Positions 15,096 to 23,240 are shown, counted from the stretch's first letter. The stretch is 38,588 nt of DNA from a virus (IMGVR_UViG_3300011114_000525:1-38588); one strand, 5' to 3'. A program made the numbers and translations. Notes: generated by a model from the letters alone, not told the origin.

Positions 15096-15974
15096 ATGAC
15101 TAGGTACGCACAGCGCACACTTATACAGCAGGGTACGGTTGCTAATTGGGGTAAGGCTGCACCTGCTGGTATCGGTGTAGTGAACGGTTACGGTGTTGCA
15201 ACAGGTGGAACAAGTTATCCTGTGACAGTCAGTTCTATCGCTTACACTTTGTTGGCGTTCACAGCAGATGCAAACCTTGTTGTTTCTACTGCTGGTTTGT
15301 TTGATGTCTTGCTTGTTGGTGGAGGTGGAGGCAGTGGCAGTGGCACTTACGGTGGTGGTGGTGGGGGTGGTGGAGGAGTTATTGGTATTCAGGCAACACA
15401 AACAATTTATTTGACTGCTGCAACTTACGCAGTTGATGTCGGCGCAGGTGGAGCAACAGAACTTGTTGGATTGAATAGTGCTATTGGCTCTGTGGTCGCA
15501 GTCTGTGGTGGTGGATTTGGTGGCACAACTGGAGCGTTGCAACCTCGTGGTTCGGGTGGTGGTTCAGGTGGTGGTGGTTCAGATAATAGAATAGGTAGCA
15601 GGTCGGTATTCCTTCTTGGTGGATTTGATGGTGGTAACGCATCGGCTGCTTCAAACTCTCCAGGGGCAGGTGGAGGTGGTGCTGATGGTGCTGGTGGAAA
15701 CTCAACAGCAAATACAAATGGTGGTGCAGGTGGAAACGGCAAAGATATTTATCCGTTTGTCAACTCAGTATCTGTGCTAACTAATCCTTACTACGCTGCT
15801 GCTGGTGGTGGTGGTGGTTACACGGGAACAGTCGGTACGGCTGGCAACGGTGGCGTTGCAGGTTCTACTGGTACAGGCATTGCTGGAGTAAATTATGGTG
15901 CAGGTGCAGGTGGTGGAGTGACTGCTGGTAATGCTGGTGCTGCTGGTCTTGTATTGGTGAGGTTCAAAGTATGA
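15096..15974 (+). CDS. Glycine-rich tail fibre adhesin
   Basis: This 292-aa protein starts MTRYAQRTL and has a short beta domain. From residue 75 it becomes a glycine-rich domain with LLVGGGGGSGSGTYGGGGGG, AVDVGAGGA and several later GGGGG and GAGGGG runs, ending GAAGLVLVRFKV. This order is typical of the phage Gly-rich adhesin domain, in which polyglycine-II helices carry variable loops that bind the host surface. Its long open reading frames on the other strand are by-products of the Gly codons. Likely the receptor-binding protein. Confidence 0.75.
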   Translation: MTRYAQRTLIQQGTVANWGKAAPAGIGVVNGYGVATGGTSYPVTVSSIAYTLLAFTADANLVVSTAGLFDVLLVGGGGGSGSGTYGGGGGGGGGVIGIQATQTIYLTAATYAVDVGAGGATELVGLNSAIGSVVAVCGGGFGGTTGALQPRGSGGGSGGGGSDNRIGSRSVFLLGGFDGGNASAASNSPGAGGGGADGAGGNSTANTNGGAGGNGKDIYPFVNSVSVLTNPYYAAAGGGGGYTGTVGTAGNGGVAGSTGTGIAGVNYGAGAGGGVTAGNAGAAGLVLVRFKV

Positions 15975-16189
15975 GCGCAACATATTTTGCACAAGTCACT
16001 AACGGAATCGTTACAAAGGTTGCTGTCACTTCAGCAGAGTTTATGGATGCTAACCCTGACCGTTATCAGGGCGAATGGCATGAAACTTTTATTGGTGTTG
16101 AGGGTAAGACCTACGCAGGTATTGGTTACACATGGAACGGCACAGATTTTGTTGCGCCAGTAGCACCTGAACTTCCTATTGAGGAATAA
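15971..16189 (+). CDS. Small fibre-module protein with AGIGYTW motif, 72 aa
   Basis: The ATG at 15971 overlaps the adhesin stop (ATGA). The sequence MSATYFAQVTNGIVTKVAVT with a later GKTYAGIGYTWNGTDFVAP matches a small protein family common in cyanophages and other aquatic phages (YFA at the N-terminus, YAGIGYTYD in the middle). Those relatives often lie in tail fibre regions. It could be a fibre assembly or tip protein. This copy is shorter than most relatives I recall. Confidence 0.55.
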   Translation: MSATYFAQVTNGIVTKVAVTSAEFMDANPDRYQGEWHETFIGVEGKTYAGIGYTWNGTDFVAPVAPELPIEE

Positions 16190-17677
16190 GTGCGTGGGTC
16201 ACGCTGGCTGATATTTGCGCCTGTAGCAATACTCGCACTGTTCGCACCACAAGCCAACGCTGAACCTGTAGCGGGGCTACAAACACGGTACTTCATTATT
16301 GATGAAGTACCACCTACACGGGCAGACAACATCTATACCGAATGTGGTAGTGAAGTGGAAAACAACATCAACCGTTCGTATGACGGTGAACCATATTTAG
16401 ATTGCACTAACGATTTGTTTATGGTGCATATGACAGGGTTTATTACGATCCCTGAACACAACACCATAGAGTTTTGGTTGGCTTCTGATGATGGTGGCAC
16501 AATCAACATTGATGGGAACGAGTGGGGCAACTGGTGGGACCAGGGTTGTTCAGCCACCGAATCGGGACAGATAGACATTAGTGCAGGCAGCCAGCCACTA
16601 GACCTTTGGATGTATGAGAACGGCGGGGGAACGTGTCTAATGCTTGCATGGAACATTGACAACACGGGTTGGGTAATCGTGCCTGACGAAGCGTTCACTA
16701 CTACAGTATCGGTTACGACCACAACCGATAGTCCAGTAACAACTATTCAGGAGACAACAACCTCATGGGAATCTACAACAACATCCACGACAACCACGAC
16801 ATCAACGACGACCACTTCTACTATTGCACCCTCTACGACTGTGCCTGTAACAAACCCCTCGACTACTACGACACCTCAAACAATTTATATACCCCCACCA
16901 GAACCAACAATGCCAGACCCGCCAGCAACGGTTCCTCTACCACAAATAGAGCCGCCAGCCATCCCAGAGATACCAGACCTTCCACCAGAGATTGAAACAA
17001 TCCCACCAGAAACATTAAATCTCCCTCCCGAAATTGTAGACACAATGCCCGACGTTGTGGACACATACCCTACTGTTGAGCCACCCGATACCCTACCGTT
17101 TGTCGGACTACTACCCGACCCACCCGACACTATGCCTCTGCCATCAGACACCCTCCCAGACGCACCAGAAACGCTTGACACGCTCCCAATAGAAGTAATC
17201 GCCGAATTACCACCCGAACTCGTAGAAGCCCTCCTAGACGCTGGCGACAGTGAAGTACCCCTCACCGAAGAACAGTTCACTGCCGTTGTGGACACAATCG
17301 CAGACCTAGCCCCCGAAGAAGCAGTAGCACTAATAACTCAAATCCTTGCTACCGCGGTAACACCAGACCAAGCCGAAGCCCTAGCCACCAACCCTGACGT
17401 GTTGGCTGTCATCACCGAAGAACAAGCCACAGAAATCTTTGAAACCATAGATGTAACCGAATTAGATAACACCCAGATAGCCGAACTCACAGCAGCAATC
17501 CAGGGCGCACCCCTCAAAGTCCAAAAAGCCTTCGAAAAAACTATTGACATTTTCGGCGGATTTGACGACTACGTACCAACAGGCTCCAACATTCCTGTAG
17601 GAGAACGACGAACACTCATCGCCATCGCAGCAGGAACAACCCTCACAGCAGCAAGTAGTAAGATAAAAAGGAAATGA
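16190..17677 (+). CDS. Secreted PA14-like protein with Thr-rich and Pro-rich stalk
   Basis: This is a 495-aa protein with a GTG start. Residues 1-24 form a signal peptide (hydrophobic core IFAPVAILALFA, cut near ANA-EP). Residues 28-165 look like a PA14/GLEYA sugar-binding domain: GLQTRYF, a FWLASDDGGTINIDG motif with the Asp-Asp pair, and an ending LMLAWNID. Residues 170-225 are a mucin-like run of Thr, Ser and Val, followed by a Pro-rich stalk (230-335), a helical acidic region and a weakly hydrophobic C-terminus ending KIKRK. It lies between fibre and lysis genes and overlaps the next gene by 4 bases. A surface-displayed or virion-attached lectin is possible; the signal peptide is odd for a fibre. 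Confidence 0.7.
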   Translation: MRGSRWLIFAPVAILALFAPQANAEPVAGLQTRYFIIDEVPPTRADNIYTECGSEVENNINRSYDGEPYLDCTNDLFMVHMTGFITIPEHNTIEFWLASDDGGTINIDGNEWGNWWDQGCSATESGQIDISAGSQPLDLWMYENGGGTCLMLAWNIDNTGWVIVPDEAFTTTVSVTTTTDSPVTTIQETTTSWESTTTSTTTTTSTTTTSTIAPSTTVPVTNPSTTTTPQTIYIPPPEPTMPDPPATVPLPQIEPPAIPEIPDLPPEIETIPPETLNLPPEIVDTMPDVVDTYPTVEPPDTLPFVGLLPDPPDTMPLPSDTLPDAPETLDTLPIEVIAELPPELVEALLDAGDSEVPLTEEQFTAVVDTIADLAPEEAVALITQILATAVTPDQAEALATNPDVLAVITEEQATEIFETIDVTELDNTQIAELTAAIQGAPLKVQKAFEKTIDIFGGFDDYVPTGSNIPVGERRTLIAIAAGTTLTAASSKIKRK

Positions 17678-17841
17678 AACGCCTAGCCAACCTCATCAAA
17701 GACAACGCATGGACATACGCAGGCACAGGCCTAGTCCTGATCACCCTGTCAGGGCCAACGCTTCGGCAAGCGGTATGGGTAGTTGGTGTATCATTGGTGT
17801 TACACGCAGCATTAACTCTCAGCACAAAGGAATCAGAATGA
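17674..17841 (+). CDS. Small two-segment membrane protein, 55 aa (holin or antiholin candidate)
   Basis: The ATG at 17674 overlaps the preceding stop, and the stop overlaps the next ATG, both as ATGA. Residues 1-9 are basic (MKRLANLIK). Two hydrophobic segments follow (about 13-26 and 34-48), and the tail is polar. It sits directly before a second small membrane protein and the endolysin, so it is likely part of the lysis cassette as holin, antiholin or pinholin. The choice cannot be made from the sequence. Confidence 0.7.
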   Translation: MKRLANLIKDNAWTYAGTGLVLITLSGPTLRQAVWVVGVSLVLHAALTLSTKESE

Positions 17842-18074
17842 AAAAAGCACAAGACATCCTCGGTCGTATCGTGGCAGTGTTCCTGTCCTCAGCGTTGGCT
17901 ATCGTTGGCGGTAGTGCTGTGATTGCCCCTGAACTAGAAATTTGGAAGTCGGCTGTGCTTGCTGGTTTCGCTGCATGTGCAACCGTTATTCAAAAGTTGG
18001 CGCAAGCATCACTTGATGGCAAGTTGACAATGGAAGAAATCAACAGCGCGTTCGGCGCAAAACCAGCCAAGTAA
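17838..18074 (+). CDS. Holin, 78 aa
   Basis: I chose ATG 17838, which overlaps the previous stop and has AAAGGA just upstream; a GTG further upstream would lie inside the previous gene. The protein has a basic N-terminus (MKKAQDILGR), two hydrophobic segments (about 10-32 and 37-53) and a helical polar tail (KLTMEEINSAFG). This layout, followed directly by an endolysin, is that of actinophage holins. It would permit the endolysin to reach the cell wall at the end of infection. Confidence 0.75.
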   Translation: MKKAQDILGRIVAVFLSSALAIVGGSAVIAPELEIWKSAVLAGFAACATVIQKLAQASLDGKLTMEEINSAFGAKPAK

Positions 18075-18078
18075 ACCT

Positions 18079-18606
18079 ATGGCATATCCAGTCGTGCCGG
18101 TCAAACTTTGTGACCATCTAAAGAACGCTGTCCCAGGCAAACTAAGCCCAGACAAACTACGCAAAACTGTAGGTGGTACACTCCACCATTGTGCTGCTGA
18201 TGCGTGGGAAGCGATGGTTGAAGCAGCAAACGTGGCTGGTATCAAATTGAGACCAACCAGTTCAGGCGACACATATCGAACACTTGAATTACAAACCAAA
18301 GCGTTCTTTCAAAGATACCAACTAGAACCAACAGGCAACCCTGACACACGCACTTTTGAGGGCAAGAAATGGTATCTCAAAAAAGGTATGGCGTGTTTGG
18401 CTACCCCAGGCAAATCTCAGCATAACCTCGGAATTGCTGTCGATGTAGCCAACGCCAAAGGCCATACACTTGATTGGATGCTCGCCAACGAACACCTCTA
18501 CGGCTTCTCACACGAAGTCCAATCCGAGCCGTGGCACATCCGCTACACACAAGGAAACCAAGTCCCACCTGCCGTTGCAGCCTTCGTTGCTGCGAAAGCC
18601 GTATGA
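18079..18606 (+). CDS. Endolysin, M15 (VanY/DD-carboxypeptidase-type) peptidase
   Basis: This 175-aa enzyme has the M15 zinc site: SQHNLGIAVDV (His115 and Asp122) and SEPWHIRY (Glu150 and His153). An upstream Arg/Gly/Tyr segment (SSGDTYRT) forms the substrate pocket. There is no signal peptide, so export depends on the holin beside it. It cuts peptide bonds in peptidoglycan stems or cross-bridges. No separate wall-binding domain is seen; residues 1-45 may serve that purpose. The stop is 1 base before the next ATG. Confidence 0.88.
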   Translation: MAYPVVPVKLCDHLKNAVPGKLSPDKLRKTVGGTLHHCAADAWEAMVEAANVAGIKLRPTSSGDTYRTLELQTKAFFQRYQLEPTGNPDTRTFEGKKWYLKKGMACLATPGKSQHNLGIAVDVANAKGHTLDWMLANEHLYGFSHEVQSEPWHIRYTQGNQVPPAVAAFVAAKAV

Positions 18607-18607
18607 C

Positions 18608-18814
18608 ATGGATGCTGTTTGGGCTGCTGGTGTTACTGGTGGTTTCAGTCTGTTAGCAATCATCGTTGCCAAACTAGGCAAAGAAAACCGTGAAGACCAC
18701 GCCATAGTGCAAGGCATCCTACGCAACATGCACAAATCTTTGAACCGAACCGAAGACAAAGTAGACAGAATTGACACCGCGCTCACAGACCATGTAAGGT
18801 CCAAGCACAACTAA
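18608..18814 (+). CDS. Small membrane-anchored coiled-coil protein, 68 aa
   Basis: The real start is ATG 18608, right after the endolysin stop. An N-terminal membrane segment (WAAGVTGGFSLLAIIVAKL) is followed by a helical coiled coil, MHKSLNRTEDKVDRIDTALT, with the C-terminus in the cytoplasm or outside. Actinophage lysis cassettes often end with such a protein, related to the DUF2746-like group. It may modulate holin action or connect membranes. Function inferred from position. Confidence 0.65.
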   Translation: MDAVWAAGVTGGFSLLAIIVAKLGKENREDHAIVQGILRNMHKSLNRTEDKVDRIDTALTDHVRSKHN

Positions 18815-18836
18815 GCCGATTGAAAGGTGCTTGCAA

Positions 18837-19031
18837 ATGGCGAGGGGATTCACTACCGTTGAGTTGACACTCATCCGCGACAGTCTATTGAAGGTCACAC
18901 CTTCACGAAACCAAGCCGACGAACTGTGGGAAATCATAGAAAAACTCACCAAAACAATCGAGGGAGCGCACGTTGAACACGCCAAAAAAATCCGTGAAGC
19001 CAAGCCTGATGGAAGAACTAAAAAAGGGTAA
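18837..19031 (+). CDS. Small helical protein, 64 aa
   Basis: ATG 18837 is preceded by GAAAGG at 18821-18826, which favours it over a TTG two codons earlier. The protein is helical and charged: FTTVELTLIRDSLLKVTPSR, then a second helix ending in DGRTKKG. It overlaps the following gene by 59 bases in another frame. I do not recognise it; it may be a small DNA-binding or regulatory protein together with the HTH protein that follows. Confidence 0.5.
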   Translation: MARGFTTVELTLIRDSLLKVTPSRNQADELWEIIEKLTKTIEGAHVEHAKKIREAKPDGRTKKG

Positions 19032-19236
19032 ATCCGTTAGCGGCCGAATACCAATGCTGTTGCAGATCATCAACAAACTAGACGCACAAGACAAAGCCGA
19101 TCTTCTCGCCGCACTAAACGACTACACTATTTCTGCACCGGCAATTAGCCGAGTGTTAGAAAACCGTGGTCATCGGATCAGTGTTGGTTCGATTAACTCT
19201 TATCGCAGAGGAGAACTGATACATGTCACTGGCTGA
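18973..19236 (+). CDS. Small helix-turn-helix protein, 87 aa
   Basis: A strong ribosome site GAGGGAG (18960-18966) lies 6 bases before TTG 18973, so I keep this start even though it overlaps the previous gene by 59 bases. Residues 45-82 contain AALNDYTISAPAISRVLENR and SVGSINSYRRGEL, the order of the small actinophage HTH proteins that end in RHRRGE. It is likely a DNA-binding regulator or terminase-like protein. It overlaps the following phosphoesterase gene by 14 bases, so the two are co-translated. Confidence 0.65.
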   Translation: MNTPKKSVKPSLMEELKKGKSVSGRIPMLLQIINKLDAQDKADLLAALNDYTISAPAISRVLENRGHRISVGSINSYRRGELIHVTG

Positions 19237-20206
19237 TGAATTACGGAAATCCAACGCACCTGCTTGGCCGATCATTGGTCAGGGCAAACAGTATCGTGTT
19301 CCGAAACTCACACCCAAGATTGTGTCAACAAGCAAATATCAAACAGCAGTCATTCTGCCCGATATGCAACTCGGCTACTTCCATGCGGGCAACGATGAAT
19401 TGGAACCGATCCACGATGAGCAAGCCATCGAGGTTGCGATGCGAATTGTCAAAGCATCCAAACCAAACCAGGTCATCATGGTGGGCGACAACCTAGACCT
19501 TTGTGAGTTCGGCAAGTACAGGTATACACCAGCGTTCGCACGAACAACACAAGCAACGATAGACCGTGCCACAGAACTATGCGCACAGTTACGCACGATT
19601 GCACCACAAGCCAAGATCGTGTGGATTGCAGGCAACCACGAAGAACGCCTCGGCAACTATGTGTTGGACTCAGCAGCAGCAGCGTTCGGGTTGCGTCGAG
19701 GCAGAGTCCCCCACGAATGGCCTGTCATGTCTGTGCCATACCTGTGTCGTTTAGATGAGTTTGAAATCACGTATCTGAGTGGATACCCGACAGGTGCGCA
19801 TTGGATCAACGAACGCCTGCACGTTATTCACGGAGACAAGGTTGCTTCCGGTGGCAGTACTGCCCACAAGTATTTGGCAACAGTCAAAACCTCTGTCATC
19901 TTCGGACATATCCACAGGCGTGAATGGGCTGAACGAACCCGTGACGACCATGATGGAGCAAGAACTATCTTGGCTGTATCGCCAGGCTGTTTGGCTCGTA
20001 CTGATGGTGCTGTGCCTTCGACTAGGGGTGGGCATGATTTGGATGGTAGACCGTTGTACCGTTCAGAAGACTGGCAACAAGGTGTAGCGGTGGTGGAGTA
20101 TGAGCCTGGTGACGGTAATTTTAATTTGGAGTTAGTACCAATCAGGGATGGTTGGGCTAGGTGGCGTGGCGTAGATTATTTATCAACAAACCCGAAAGGA
20201 AAATAA
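19223..20206 (+). CDS. Metallophosphoesterase (calcineurin-like)
   Basis: This 327-aa protein has all five metal-binding blocks: DMQ (Asp47, in place of the usual DxH), GDNLD (89-92), GNHE (137-140), VIHGD (His203) and GHIH (228-231). No membrane or signal sequence is present. Such phage enzymes occur often beside recombination genes; substrates are phosphodiesters or phosphomonoesters, and DNA-repair or nucleotide roles have been proposed. Gln in the first block, where most members have His, is a feature shared by a phage subgroup. The ATG at 19223 overlaps the HTH gene. Confidence 0.85.
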   Translation: MSLADELRKSNAPAWPIIGQGKQYRVPKLTPKIVSTSKYQTAVILPDMQLGYFHAGNDELEPIHDEQAIEVAMRIVKASKPNQVIMVGDNLDLCEFGKYRYTPAFARTTQATIDRATELCAQLRTIAPQAKIVWIAGNHEERLGNYVLDSAAAAFGLRRGRVPHEWPVMSVPYLCRLDEFEITYLSGYPTGAHWINERLHVIHGDKVASGGSTAHKYLATVKTSVIFGHIHRREWAERTRDDHDGARTILAVSPGCLARTDGAVPSTRGGHDLDGRPLYRSEDWQQGVAVVEYEPGDGNFNLELVPIRDGWARWRGVDYLSTNPKGK

Positions 20207-20616
20207 TGAGTGGAATGAAAGAGTTATTGTACGACCGTGACATAACGGCGTTTACGATTGCAGAACGAAGACAAGAAATTAGACAGTTACAAAAACAGAT
20301 TAGAGAACTCAAACAGGTTCTTGCATCACTACCCAAGAACAGCCCTACTGGTGGTCGAGGGTTGAGTCGCAAAACGAACAACACCTCTGGTCGCGCTTGG
20401 AATGACCCATCGGAAATTCTTTGCATAGTTGATTTGTTCAAGATTGCCGAAACACAATCACATCTAAAAACTGCCGCAGATCGTGGGCAGTGGGTTGCTG
20501 AACAGTCAGGTGTGTGGAGCGCGGGAACAGTTCATACTCAACTATCAATTGCTCGCAAGCAAGGATTGTTGCCTGACCGTCGAGTAAAAGTTATGCCAAA
20601 GAGTGGAACACGATGA
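20206..20616 (+). CDS. Unidentified protein with N-terminal coiled coil, 136 aa
   Basis: ATG 20206 overlaps the preceding stop (TAATG). Residues 15-42 are a basic coiled coil (ERRQEIRQLQKQIRELKQVL). A linker with SPTGGRGLSRK follows, then a C-terminal helical domain with WNDPSEILCIVDLFKIAETQ, GQWVAEQSGVWSAGTVHTQL and basic residues. The C-terminal layout (a helix, a turn at GVWSAGTVH, a basic helix) resembles a winged-helix DNA-binding domain, but I cannot confirm it. Unknown function. Confidence 0.6.
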   Translation: MSGMKELLYDRDITAFTIAERRQEIRQLQKQIRELKQVLASLPKNSPTGGRGLSRKTNNTSGRAWNDPSEILCIVDLFKIAETQSHLKTAADRGQWVAEQSGVWSAGTVHTQLSIARKQGLLPDRRVKVMPKSGTR

Positions 20617-20789
20617 GATTGTTCAATGTGGGTGACAAAGTAATCGTTGATGACCAGTCCGGCACAGTTGAATCTGTGATCGTGCATACGACAGGCAACA
20701 AATATGATGTGCGCTATGGCCACACTTTCATGCTGGCTGTTGATGTACCCGAAGACGAGATTGAGCCGTGGATAGCAGACGAACAATGA
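20613..20789 (+). CDS. Small SH3/KOW-like protein, 58 aa
   Basis: ATG 20613 overlaps the preceding stop, and the stop overlaps the next ATG. The sequence MRLFNVGDKVIVDDQSGTVE followed by VIVHTTGNKYDVRYGHTF has the beta-strand and Gly pattern of KOW/SH3-type barrels, where a GDxV strand leads into a short loop and a YxV strand. Such small domains bind nucleic acid or protein. It is part of a run of overlapping short genes (20613-21292). Confidence 0.55.
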   Translation: MRLFNVGDKVIVDDQSGTVESVIVHTTGNKYDVRYGHTFMLAVDVPEDEIEPWIADEQ

Positions 20790-20959
20790 TCTACCAAGTT
20801 AAATGCAACGCTTGTAAAGGTGTGATCGTTCACGACCCAAAGAACGTGACCGGCTGCTTGTGTGACTCGGATGCCCCAACATGGGTAGGTATCGGCAAAG
20901 ACGGCAGACTCATCCACTATTCACAATCCGATATGTCAGTGATTGAATACCCCGAATGA
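20786..20959 (+). CDS. Cys-rich microprotein, probable zinc ribbon, 57 aa
   Basis: ATG 20786 overlaps the preceding stop. It has CNACKGVIVHDPKNVTGCLC: a CxxC pair (residues 7 and 10) and a CxC pair (24 and 26), which together can hold one zinc ion. The rest is a short beta-strand region (WVGIGKDGRLIHYS). Likely a small zinc-ribbon protein; partner unknown. Confidence 0.55.
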   Translation: MIYQVKCNACKGVIVHDPKNVTGCLCDSDAPTWVGIGKDGRLIHYSQSDMSVIEYPE

Positions 20960-21054
20960 CTATCTTCGGTCGTCGTAACAACCCTTGCCCATGCAAGACA
21001 CCTCTACCTCAACAACCGTTCTGTGGTGATCGAGGAGTAGAAGATGACGACTGA
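20956..21054 (+). CDS. Microprotein with CxC motif, 32 aa
   Basis: ATG 20956 overlaps the preceding stop, and the reading frame ends at TGA 21052-21054 inside the next gene. The sequence begins MTIFGRRNNPCPCKTPLPQQ and contains PFCGD, with three Cys in total. NPCPC resembles the SEC-C zinc motif, but the expected His or Cys partner set is incomplete. It has tight overlaps on both sides, as real genes here do. Moderate support only. Confidence 0.4.
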   Translation: MTIFGRRNNPCPCKTPLPQQPFCGDRGVEDDD

Positions 21055-21292
21055 CCATGCGTTCGTTCACATCACCTGGCTAGACGCACACTCCGGCACA
21101 GACCAATGGACACAAATAGAAAACTTAGACCAAGAAGGATGCTTAGTACACACAGCAGGATTCCTGCTACCAGACGGAAAACCAGGCCACATCACCATCT
21201 ACCAGTCACGAACCCCAAACAACGATGTAGACCATGTGCTACACGTACCTGTGGCGATGGTGCAAACAATCCAAACGATTGACTTGACTTAA
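21044..21292 (+). CDS. Unidentified small protein, 82 aa
   Basis: The ATG at 21044 is preceded by GAGGAG (21031-21036). The sequence has an N-terminal beta-strand HAFVHITWLDAHSGTDQW and ends with VDHVLHVPVAMVQTIQTIDL. It is acidic, single-domain and probably an alpha/beta fold. It overlaps the previous frame by 11 bases. I do not recognise it. The last codons include the -35 box of the promoter at 21284. Confidence 0.55.
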   Translation: MTTDHAFVHITWLDAHSGTDQWTQIENLDQEGCLVHTAGFLLPDGKPGHITIYQSRTPNNDVDHVLHVPVAMVQTIQTIDLT

Positions 21293-21312
21293 CCCTGTTA
21301 CACCCCTAACAT
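21284..21312 (+). promoter_or_regulatory. Promoter for the recombination operon
   Basis: TTGACT (21284-21289) and TAACAT (21307-21312) are separated by exactly 17 bp. The -10 fits the actinobacterial TAnnnT form. It lies 31 bases before the ATG of the exonuclease gene, in the only gap between the small-gene run and the recombination genes, and the gap also holds AAGGAG as ribosome site. Confidence 0.65.
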
Positions 21313-21342
21313 ACAGTTACAAAACACCGACAAGGAGACACC

Positions 21343-22293
21343 ATGATTAAGCACGGATACCGAATACCTAAACCACCACACGGCAGCCAAGAATGGTTGA
21401 ACGCACGATGGCAAAACGATGACGGTCTAGCACGAATCACAGCATCAGTAGCCGCCGTGGTACACAACGAACACAGGTTCACCACACCAGCAGACCTCGC
21501 AGTAGAACTTTTGGCAAAAACACCCCCCGTGCCGAAAGAACAAAACGATGCGATGCGTCGAGGAACAATCCTTGAAGGACCACTCATGTTGTGGGCATCA
21601 GAAATGTTGAACGTCACCATCACAGAACCACAAGAACTGTTCTGCTACGAAGAAGAAGGTGTGCGCCTCATGGCAACACTGGATGGCAAAGATTTGTCAG
21701 GTAAAATCTATGAACTGAAAACCTATAACAAAAGGTGGAACGGTCAACTCCCCCCATATTGGAAATGGCAAGGAGTACAACAAGCGATCTGCGCTGATAC
21801 AAACGAAATCACATGGATCGTTTTTGACTCCGATCTTCAACTGCAATTCCACACACAAACCGTCACATCCGACGAACGCCAACAACACATAGACGCAGTA
21901 CGCAAATTCTTGGGGTTCATTGACATGGGGATGATGCCGGAAGGTGCTGACCCCACCTACGACAATGTTTCGGCTTTGTACCCCGAAGGATATGAGAACA
22001 CTGTTGTTTTGGGCCATGAGGTATACAACACTTTAGAGCGTCTATCTATCGCCAAAGAACAAATCAAATCTGCTGAAGCGGTGCGTGACCAGTTGCAAGG
22101 TGAGTTGGGTATGCTGCTCGGTGACGCAGAGTACGGTTCGATTGACGGGGTGCAGGTTATTACTTGGAAGAACTCGTCACGCACTTCGTTTGATGCGAAA
22201 GCGTTTGAGAAAGAACATCCGGCTTTACACGCAAAGTTTAAGAAAACATCAACCTTCCGCACTATGCGGATCACAGCAAAGGAGAGCAAATAA
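21343..22293 (+). CDS. YqaJ/lambda-type exonuclease
   Basis: This 316-aa protein has the phage recombinase-exonuclease motifs: an N-terminal segment ending in ARITAS (residues 30-34), RRGTILEGP (72-80, with the motif Glu), LMATLDG (109-115, Asp114), YELKTYN (Glu124 and Lys126, the catalytic PD-ExK pair) and WQGVQQAIC (142-150). It probably resects linear double-stranded DNA 5' to 3' and works with the next gene's annealing protein. The C-terminal third has a coiled-coil helix and a basic end (KKTSTFRTMRI) common in this group. The stop overlaps the next ATG (TAATG). Confidence 0.85.
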   Translation: MIKHGYRIPKPPHGSQEWLNARWQNDDGLARITASVAAVVHNEHRFTTPADLAVELLAKTPPVPKEQNDAMRRGTILEGPLMLWASEMLNVTITEPQELFCYEEEGVRLMATLDGKDLSGKIYELKTYNKRWNGQLPPYWKWQGVQQAICADTNEITWIVFDSDLQLQFHTQTVTSDERQQHIDAVRKFLGFIDMGMMPEGADPTYDNVSALYPEGYENTVVLGHEVYNTLERLSIAKEQIKSAEAVRDQLQGELGMLLGDAEYGSIDGVQVITWKNSSRTSFDAKAFEKEHPALHAKFKKTSTFRTMRITAKESK

Positions 22294-23240
22294 TGAAACT
22301 TGAAGAAGTACTCGGCAAGTACGGTGTCCCCGATCCAAAGATCGTAGGCAAACTACCCAAAGCAGGAATGCAACTTGACTTCGTAGGTCACGCAGATGTC
22401 ACCAAAATGTTGATCGAGATTGACCCAGAATGGACATGGGAACCAACCGCGTTTGATGCCAACGGTCTACCTGCGTACCGTGTTGAGAACGGTATGGCAC
22501 ACATGGCAGGCTGGCTCACAGTGCAAGGTGTACGCCGACTCGGTATCGGCTCAGTTATGCACAACAAACCTGACCTGTTGAAAGAACTCATCTCCGACTT
22601 CATCCGTAACTCGGCTATGCGTTTCGGTATCTGCCTGGCGTTGTGGACTAAACAAGAATGGGATGACAACCCTCATGCCACAACCAAACCTGCACCGAAA
22701 CCGTTAGCCCTAGCCAGTAACCCTTCGGTGTCAGCAGAAAACATTGAACGATTCAAAGGCGCATGTGCTGACGCAGCATTAGATTGGCGTGAGATAGCCA
22801 ACAAAGCCGGTGTCAACCTAGACAACCTGCACGAATCCGATATGGATTTGCTACGTGCCGCATACACCAAAGCCAAAGCCACACCAAAACCTGTGGTCAA
22901 AGCCGAAGTGGTGGACTCATTCCAAATTGACCCCAACGAACAAATCTTGGATGTAGGTGACGTGTTGGCCAAAGTGGTAGACCTGTTCGCCGGTGCAGAA
23001 GTGATTGAAGAATCACGCAACAACCACCCTGCCAATGGCATACCACAAATCAAAGAACCAGGCGCACCAGCCACAGCACCACAGTTAGGCAAACTTCGTG
23101 CGTTATGTGGTGGTGCAGGTATCACCAGCAAAGAAGACCAACTCTCTATGGCATCAGATCACACGAATCGAACCATCACATCGTTCAATGATCTAACCAA
23201 AAAAGAAGCATCGGAACTCATCGGCATCCTCGCCCCGTGA
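22293..23240 (+). CDS. ERF/Rad52-like single-strand annealing protein
   Basis: This 315-aa protein has the annealing-protein core in residues 20-130: DFVGHADVTKMLIEIDPEWTWE, a short GWLTVQGVRRLGIGS strand and SDFIRNSAMRFGICLALW. These segments match the order of phage ERF/Rad52-fold proteins. The middle is linker, and the end (TAPQLGKLRALCGGAGI onward) is the helical C-terminal part seen on such proteins. Its overlap with the exonuclease gene (TAATG) and the resolvase gene (GTGA) links three recombination functions. Together they would recombine or concatenate phage DNA. Confidence 0.75.
   Translation: MKLEEVLGKYGVPDPKIVGKLPKAGMQLDFVGHADVTKMLIEIDPEWTWEPTAFDANGLPAYRVENGMAHMAGWLTVQGVRRLGIGSVMHNKPDLLKELISDFIRNSAMRFGICLALWTKQEWDDNPHATTKPAPKPLALASNPSVSAENIERFKGACADAALDWREIANKAGVNLDNLHESDMDLLRAAYTKAKATPKPVVKAEVVDSFQIDPNEQILDVGDVLAKVVDLFAGAEVIEESRNNHPANGIPQIKEPGAPATAPQLGKLRALCGGAGITSKEDQLSMASDHTNRTITSFNDLTKKEASELIGILAP

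Noticed and set aside
15300-15960. Diversity-generating retroelement target in the adhesin gene
   Set aside because: No reverse transcriptase gene and no template repeat of the adhesin end were seen in the window.
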